A stretch of 64,000 nucleotides of DNA, from assembly GCF_001303895.1 (NCBI RefSeq), contig NZ_LJSD01000057.1, forward strand, positions 1 through 64,000. The letters are read 5' to 3'. Origin of the DNA: Mesorhizobium sp. 1M-11 (lineage in GTDB: Bacteria; Pseudomonadota; Alphaproteobacteria; Rhizobiales; Rhizobiaceae). The notes beneath the pieces were generated by a model. The model had not been told where the DNA came from. It made no database searches and was given only the letters and a program-made list of their open reading frames with translations. The translations under genes and the position numbers were made by a program. This document shows positions 59,812-64,000 of this stretch, in pieces; position 1 is the first letter of the stretch; each line of letters opens with the position of its first letter.

Positions 59812-60918
59812 TTACTTGACGTTGGCGCCCACCGCCGAGTCCCAGCTCTTCGTGATCACTTCCTTGGAAGCGCTCTGCTCGTCCAGCGTCGGGAACACGG
59901 CCTTTTCGTAGGCGGCGGCCGGCGGCAACTTGTCGAGCAGTTCCTGCGGGATCTTGCCGTTCTTGGCGAGGTCGTTGAAGCGGATCGGGTGGCAATAACC
60001 CTTCAGCCAGCCGATCTGCCCTTCGTCGGAATAGAGATGTTCCATCCAGAGTTTGGCGGCGTTCGGATGCGGCGCATAGGCGCTGATCGCCTGCACGTAG
60101 ACACCGGCCACAACGCCCTTGGCCGGGATGACGATCTCGGTCGGCGGATTGCCGTTCAGCGTGTCGCGCCCGGACAGGTTATTGTAGTCCCAGTTGATCA
60201 GGATCGGCGTCTGGCCCTGGGCGAGCGTCGCCGGCTTGCCGATGACCGGAACAAAATTGCCGGCGGCGTTGAGCTTCTTGAAGAACTCAAGGCCGGCTTC
60301 GCCAGCGGCCTTGCCGGCAGCGGCGCCGGAGGCGAGACCCGCAGCGTGAACGGCCTGGATCGCCTGGTTGGACGCGCGCGGATCACCGGCCAGCGCGACC
60401 GAGTTCGCGTATTCCGGCTTCAGCAGGTCTTCCCAGTCGGCCGGGATATTCTTGACCAGATCCTTGTTCACCATGAAGGACAGGACGCCGTAATAATCGC
60501 CGTACCAGAAGCCTTCCGGATCCTTGGCGCTGTCGGGGATCGAATCCCAGGTCGAGACCTTGTAAGGCTGGATCAGACCATCTTTCTTGGCCGAAGGGCC
60601 GAAGGAGAGGCCAACGTCGATGACGTCGGGAGCCTGCGGGCCCTTGTTGTCCTTGTTGGCCTTGATCGCCTCAACCTCATCGCCTGAACCGGCGTCGGGA
60701 TTGAGTTCGTTGACCTTGATTTCCGGATACTTCTTCTTGAAGGCGTCGATGACGGCGCCATAACCGCACCAGTCGTGCGGCAGCGCGATCGTGGTGAGCT
60801 CACCTTCCTTCTTGGCTGCAGCAACCAGTTCGTCCAGCGACTGGGCCGAAGCGAAGGCGGAAGTGGCCATCAAGGCGACCGCCGTAAGGGAAAGCACTTT
60901 TCCCGTGAATCTGAACAT
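59812..60918 (-). CDS. Periplasmic binding protein, PotD/iron-type (ABC importer)
   Basis: Binding protein of 368 aa with a Sec signal (VLSLTAVALMATSAFASAQS) and a mature start LDELVAAAKKEGELTTIALP, followed by VDVGLSFGPSAKKDG-like and FWYGDYYGVLSFMVNKDLVK segments. The pattern fits family 6/1 proteins for polyamines, thiamine, phosphonate or Fe(III). First gene of the operon with the PotB-, PotC- and PotA-like genes. Confidence 0.9.
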   Translation of the reverse strand: MFRFTGKVLSLTAVALMATSAFASAQSLDELVAAAKKEGELTTIALPHDWCGYGAVIDAFKKKYPEIKVNELNPDAGSGDEVEAIKANKDNKGPQAPDVIDVGLSFGPSAKKDGLIQPYKVSTWDSIPDSAKDPEGFWYGDYYGVLSFMVNKDLVKNIPADWEDLLKPEYANSVALAGDPRASNQAIQAVHAAGLASGAAAGKAAGEAGLEFFKKLNAAGNFVPVIGKPATLAQGQTPILINWDYNNLSGRDTLNGNPPTEIVIPAKGVVAGVYVQAISAYAPHPNAAKLWMEHLYSDEGQIGWLKGYCHPIRFNDLAKNGKIPQELLDKLPPAAAYEKAVFPTLDEQSASKEVITKSWDSAVGANVK

Positions 60919-61042
60919 TTTTCTCTCCGTTGAACTGCGCCGTGAGACGCCAGCAAGTGGCTGGTATCCCTGATATATGACAGTCCGATGAAGGCGGACC
61001 GCCCCCGCGCCCCGAAGGGCACGAAAAGTTAACTACAACTCC

Positions 61043-61066
61043 CGGACACCCGCAATCGGGTGCCCG
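61043..61066. terminator. Hairpin downstream of iron alcohol dehydrogenase gene
   Basis: Arms CGG-A-CACCCG and CGGGTG-C-CCG around CAAT, with one internal mismatch. It lies about 110 nt past the stop of the leftward dehydrogenase gene and before the binding-protein gene. No T-run follows on the minus strand, so termination is uncertain. Confidence 0.45.
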
Positions 61067-61177
61067 ATCATTTTCCGGCTAAGCTTTTGGCGCCTCCTCC
61101 CAGCCCTTTCGTTCCCCTTGCATTTTTTGTTTTTTCGCAAGTTTTCGAAAGACAGTCGCACCTGTCTCGCGCGTCTC

Positions 61178-62350
61178 TTATACCGTTCCCGACAAAGAGT
61201 TTTCCAGCAGCGACAGCGCCGCTTTCTTAGTCAGCTTAACGGGGTTGCCACCGGCGGTGGGGTCGACGATGGCCATATCGGCGATCAGAGCCTTGCGCTT
61301 CTTGTCCATGTCGAGGTCCTTGATGAGGCCGCCAAGCGTGTGCGGAACCTTCAGTTCCTTGCGCAGCTTGATGATGGCCTTTGCAAAGCCATTGAAGCCG
61401 CCCTTGATGCCGCAATAGGCAGCCAGGCGCTCGATCTTGCCTTCGATGGCTTCGCGGTTGAAGGCAAGCACATAGGGCATGAAGACGGCATTGGTCATGC
61501 CATGATGGGTGTCGTAGAGCGCGCCGATCGGATGCGACAGCGAATGGATCGCGCCGAGTCCTTTCTGGAAAGCGGTGGCGCCCATGGCGGCCGCGCTCAT
61601 CATATGGGCACGGGCGGTCAGGTCCTTGCCGTCGGCGTAGGCCTTGGGCAGGTTCTCGAACACCAGGCGCACGCCTTCGACCGCGATACCGTCGGCCATC
61701 GGATGATAGCCGGGCGCGCAATAGGCCTCTAGGCAGTGGGCGAGCGCGTCCATGCCGGTACCCGCGGTGATGAAGGCAGGCATGCCGACCGACAACGCGG
61801 GATCGGCGATGACGATGCCCGGCAGCATCTTCGGGTGGAAGATCACCTTCTTGGTGTGGCTCTCCTCATGTGTGATGACGCCAGCACGGCCAACTTCCGA
61901 ACCGGTACCGGCGGTGGTCGGCACAGCGACAATCGGCACGATGGCGTCGGCATTCGCACGCGCCCACCAGTCGCCAATGTCCTCGAAGTCCCAGACCGGC
62001 CGGGTCTGGCCGGCCTGGAAGGCAATCAACTTGCCGAGATCGAGCGCCGAGCCACCGCCAAAGGCAATGACGCCATCATGCTTGCCTTTCTTGAAGGCGG
62101 CAATGCCGGCAGTGAGGTTGGACTCGATCGGGTTTGGCTTCACTTCCGAGAAGACGCCGTAGGGAACCTTGGCCTCGTCGAGAATCTTCAGCGTGGATGC
62201 CACCACCGGCAACTTGGCAAGGCCCGGATCGGTGACGAACAGCGGCTTCTTGATGCCGGTCGCGGCCAGCGCATCCGGCAGTTCCGAGATACGGCCGGCG
62301 CCGAAACGCACGGTGGTGGGGTAATTCCATTTCGAGACGAGCTTGGACAT
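61178..62350 (-). CDS. Iron-containing alcohol dehydrogenase
   Basis: Dehydrogenase of 390 aa of the Fe-ADH family, interconverting an alcohol and aldehyde with NAD(P). Motifs: FGGGSALDLGKLIAF (about residue 98), PTTAGTGSEVGRAGVI, then metal ligands in GTGMDALAHCLEAYCAPGYH (Asp, His) and in GLGAIHSLSHPIGALYDTHH (His residues). Standard length. It follows the aldehyde dehydrogenase gene, so the two probably convert an alcohol to an acid, as in amino-alcohol or polyamine breakdown. Confidence 0.93.
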   Translation of the reverse strand: MSKLVSKWNYPTTVRFGAGRISELPDALAATGIKKPLFVTDPGLAKLPVVASTLKILDEAKVPYGVFSEVKPNPIESNLTAGIAAFKKGKHDGVIAFGGGSALDLGKLIAFQAGQTRPVWDFEDIGDWWARANADAIVPIVAVPTTAGTGSEVGRAGVITHEESHTKKVIFHPKMLPGIVIADPALSVGMPAFITAGTGMDALAHCLEAYCAPGYHPMADGIAVEGVRLVFENLPKAYADGKDLTARAHMMSAAAMGATAFQKGLGAIHSLSHPIGALYDTHHGMTNAVFMPYVLAFNREAIEGKIERLAAYCGIKGGFNGFAKAIIKLRKELKVPHTLGGLIKDLDMDKKRKALIADMAIVDPTAGGNPVKLTKKAALSLLENSLSGTV

Positions 62351-62437
62351 GGTGCGGTTCTTTCGGAAACAAAGATGAAATAGGTCTGCTGAGAAGAAAC
62401 GCCCTCTATCGCTTGCGACGATGAAGGGCGCCTGGGG

Positions 62438-63826
62438 CTAGATCGTCTCTCTGAGATGAAAGCTCTTCGGCCGAGTCAGGTTGTCGTAGCCGATCTGTGA
62501 CAGCGCGGCACCCTTGCCGGTGTCCTTGACCCCGGTCCACACCAGCGCCGGATCGAGATAGTCGCAACGGTTCATGAACACGGTGCCGGTTTCGACACGG
62601 TCGCCGATGGCAACGGCGCGATCGGTGTCGGCCGTCCAGATCGAAGCCGTCAGCCCGTAAGGACTGTCGTTCATAAGCGCGATCGCCTCCTCGTCGTTGC
62701 GCACCTTCATGATCCCGACGATCGGCCCGAAGCTTTCCTCGCGCATCACGCTCATCTGGTGGTCGACATTGGTCAGCACCTCGGCCGGCAGATAGGGCGA
62801 TCCGGCCTTGTCGGCGACGTCCTTGGTGTTCATGTGCGCGGTAGCACCCTTACGCAGCGCCTCGGCTTTCTGCTCGCGGATGAAGTCGGCAAAGCGCGCC
62901 TGCGCCATCGGGCCCATGGTGGTTGCCTGATCGAGCGGATTGCCGAGCACGTAGCTCCTGGTTTCTGCGATGAAGCCTTCGACGAAATCGTCATAGACCT
63001 TCTCGTGCACATAGACGCGCTCGATGCCGCAGCAGCATTGGCCCGAATTGAAGAAGGCGCCTTCGACGAGATTGGCCACCGCATGGTCGAGCTTGGCGTC
63101 GGACAGCACATAGGCCGGGTCCTTGCCGCCGAGTTCGAGGCCGAGCGTCATGAAGGTGCCAGCCGCCGCCTTCTCGATGGCGCGGCCGCCGGCGACCGAG
63201 CCGGTGAAGTTGACATGATCGATCTTACCCGAGCCCAGCAGCTTCTCGGTCTGCGCATGGTTGAGCACGACATTCTGGAAAACGTATTTAGGCAGACCCG
63301 CCGCCTCGAAGGCCTTGGCGAAACGCTCGCCGACCAGCAGCGTCTGCGCGGCGTGCTTGAGGATGACGGTGGAACCGGCGATCAGGGCCGGCACGATGGT
63401 GTTGACCGCGGTGAGGTAGGGATAGTTCCACGGCGCGATCACCATGACGACGCCGAGTGGATCCTTCTTCACGTAGCGCCGGAATCCGTCCTTTGGGTTG
63501 GAGGCAGGCACCGGCGCCAGCGCGCGCTCGGCGATCTCGACCATGTATTGCGTGCGTTCCTTGACGCCGCCGAATTCGCCGCCATAACGCACAGGGCGGC
63601 CCATCTGCCAGGCCAGTTCCGGAACGATCTCGTCGGCCATGCCGACGAGCGCCTCCAGCATCTTCAGCATGTATTTGGCGCGCTCCGCCACCGGCAGCCG
63701 TGCCCAATCGGCCTGTGCGGTGCGGGCACGCTCCACAGCGGCGTTGACGGCCTGGTCGGTCGCGATCGGTCGCTCCACATAGATCGAGCCGTCGATGGGG
63801 GATGTGAGTTTGACCGTCTCGGTCAT
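62438..63826 (-). CDS. Aldehyde dehydrogenase
   Basis: NAD(P)-dependent aldehyde dehydrogenase of 462 aa. It shows VMVIAPWNYPYLTAVNTIVP, the NAD site VNFTGSVAGGRAIEKAAAG, the general base Glu in LGLELGGKDPAYVLS and the catalytic Cys in NSGQCCCGIERVYV, where three adjacent Cys occur. ATG 63826 has GAAGGA upstream; longer extensions are not supported. The product acid of the alcohol dehydrogenase pathway is its likely output. It lies 87 nt upstream of the dehydrogenase gene. Confidence 0.93.
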   Translation of the reverse strand: MTETVKLTSPIDGSIYVERPIATDQAVNAAVERARTAQADWARLPVAERAKYMLKMLEALVGMADEIVPELAWQMGRPVRYGGEFGGVKERTQYMVEIAERALAPVPASNPKDGFRRYVKKDPLGVVMVIAPWNYPYLTAVNTIVPALIAGSTVILKHAAQTLLVGERFAKAFEAAGLPKYVFQNVVLNHAQTEKLLGSGKIDHVNFTGSVAGGRAIEKAAAGTFMTLGLELGGKDPAYVLSDAKLDHAVANLVEGAFFNSGQCCCGIERVYVHEKVYDDFVEGFIAETRSYVLGNPLDQATTMGPMAQARFADFIREQKAEALRKGATAHMNTKDVADKAGSPYLPAEVLTNVDHQMSVMREESFGPIVGIMKVRNDEEAIALMNDSPYGLTASIWTADTDRAVAIGDRVETGTVFMNRCDYLDPALVWTGVKDTGKGAALSQIGYDNLTRPKSFHLRETI

Positions 63827-63950
63827 ATCGGAGTCCTTCAAATCAAAATGGTTCGCTGCTTTCGCACAAAGCATCAGCAAGCGGGATAGGCCGAGCAGCG
63901 TCTAAACGAAATGCCTTCCGTCAAACACCCTTGCTCGGGCTCATGCGGAT

Positions 63951-63974
63951 TGCCTTTCCGTCACCGGAAAGGCA
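63951..63974. terminator. Perfect 10-bp hairpin near right edge
   Basis: Arms TGCCTTTCCG and CGGAAAGGCA with loop TCAC, about 125 nt upstream of the aldehyde dehydrogenase start. It may end a leftward gene that starts beyond the window edge. The remaining 120 nt hold no gene. Confidence 0.5.
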
Positions 63975-64000
63975 GTGGTCATCAATACCGTTCGAAGCCG

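Overview
The window looks like chromosomal or megaplasmid DNA from a high-GC alphaproteobacterium of the Rhizobiales, most likely Mesorhizobium or a close Phyllobacteriaceae relative. The grounds are the density of ABC importers for peptides, polyamines and sugars, the GntR/AraC/MarR regulators, a small DUF1127 protein, strong AGGAG-type ribosome sites, and two short palindromic elements of a kind dispersed in rhizobial genomes. I saw no rRNA, tRNA, CRISPR array, insertion sequence or phage gene. The species call is inference.

Layout. (1) 0-7 kb: a secreted glycine/serine repeat protein cut by the left edge, then a type I secretion locus (ABC exporter, HlyD-type adaptor and a 395-aa substrate without RTX repeats), plus an 81-aa protein whose C-terminus resembles that of the substrate. 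(2) 7.6-19.4 kb: AraC and GntR regulators around two convergent operons. One encodes a C45 acyltransferase-type Ntn hydrolase with oligopeptide permeases and a fused ATPase. The other encodes an alpha/beta hydrolase, the peptide-binding protein and a second C45 enzyme. (3) 19.4-35.6 kb: three co-directional operons, each preceded by the same 17-bp palindrome TGCGATC-N3-GATCGCA. They carry a polyamine-type binding protein, an esterase, a MOSC(mARC-like)-ferredoxin reductase-2Fe2S fusion, a class III aminotransferase, a carnitine-dehydrogenase-like enzyme, a beta-keto-acid cleavage enzyme, a siderophore-interacting flavoreductase, two beta-lactamase-fold hydrolases and a full oligopeptide importer. 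(4) 35.9-41.3 kb: an MFS carrier and SDR divergent from flavin reductase, luciferase-like monooxygenase and lactonase-like hydrolase, with a MarR regulator. This looks like a Baeyer-Villiger-type pathway. (5) 41.5-50.9 kb: GFA protein, winged-helix/TPR regulator, ureohydrolase, DUF1127 protein, and an operon of M24 peptidase-like enzyme, isochorismatase-like hydrolase, esterase and an orphan Tat-exported binding protein, with a GlxA-type regulator. (6) 51.3-64 kb: a glucose/mannose-type importer with a Dabb protein, an EamA transporter, a Pot-type importer, an iron alcohol dehydrogenase and an aldehyde dehydrogenase.

The most interesting part is region 3. The shared operator makes these genes a candidate regulon. 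A hydroxamate-reductase-like fusion, a siderophore reductase, amide hydrolases and small-peptide/polyamine uptake together suggest import and breakdown of an N-hydroxylated or amide-linked natural product, possibly hydroxamate siderophore fragments. That substrate is a hypothesis; the operator palindromes and domain architectures are read directly from the sequence.
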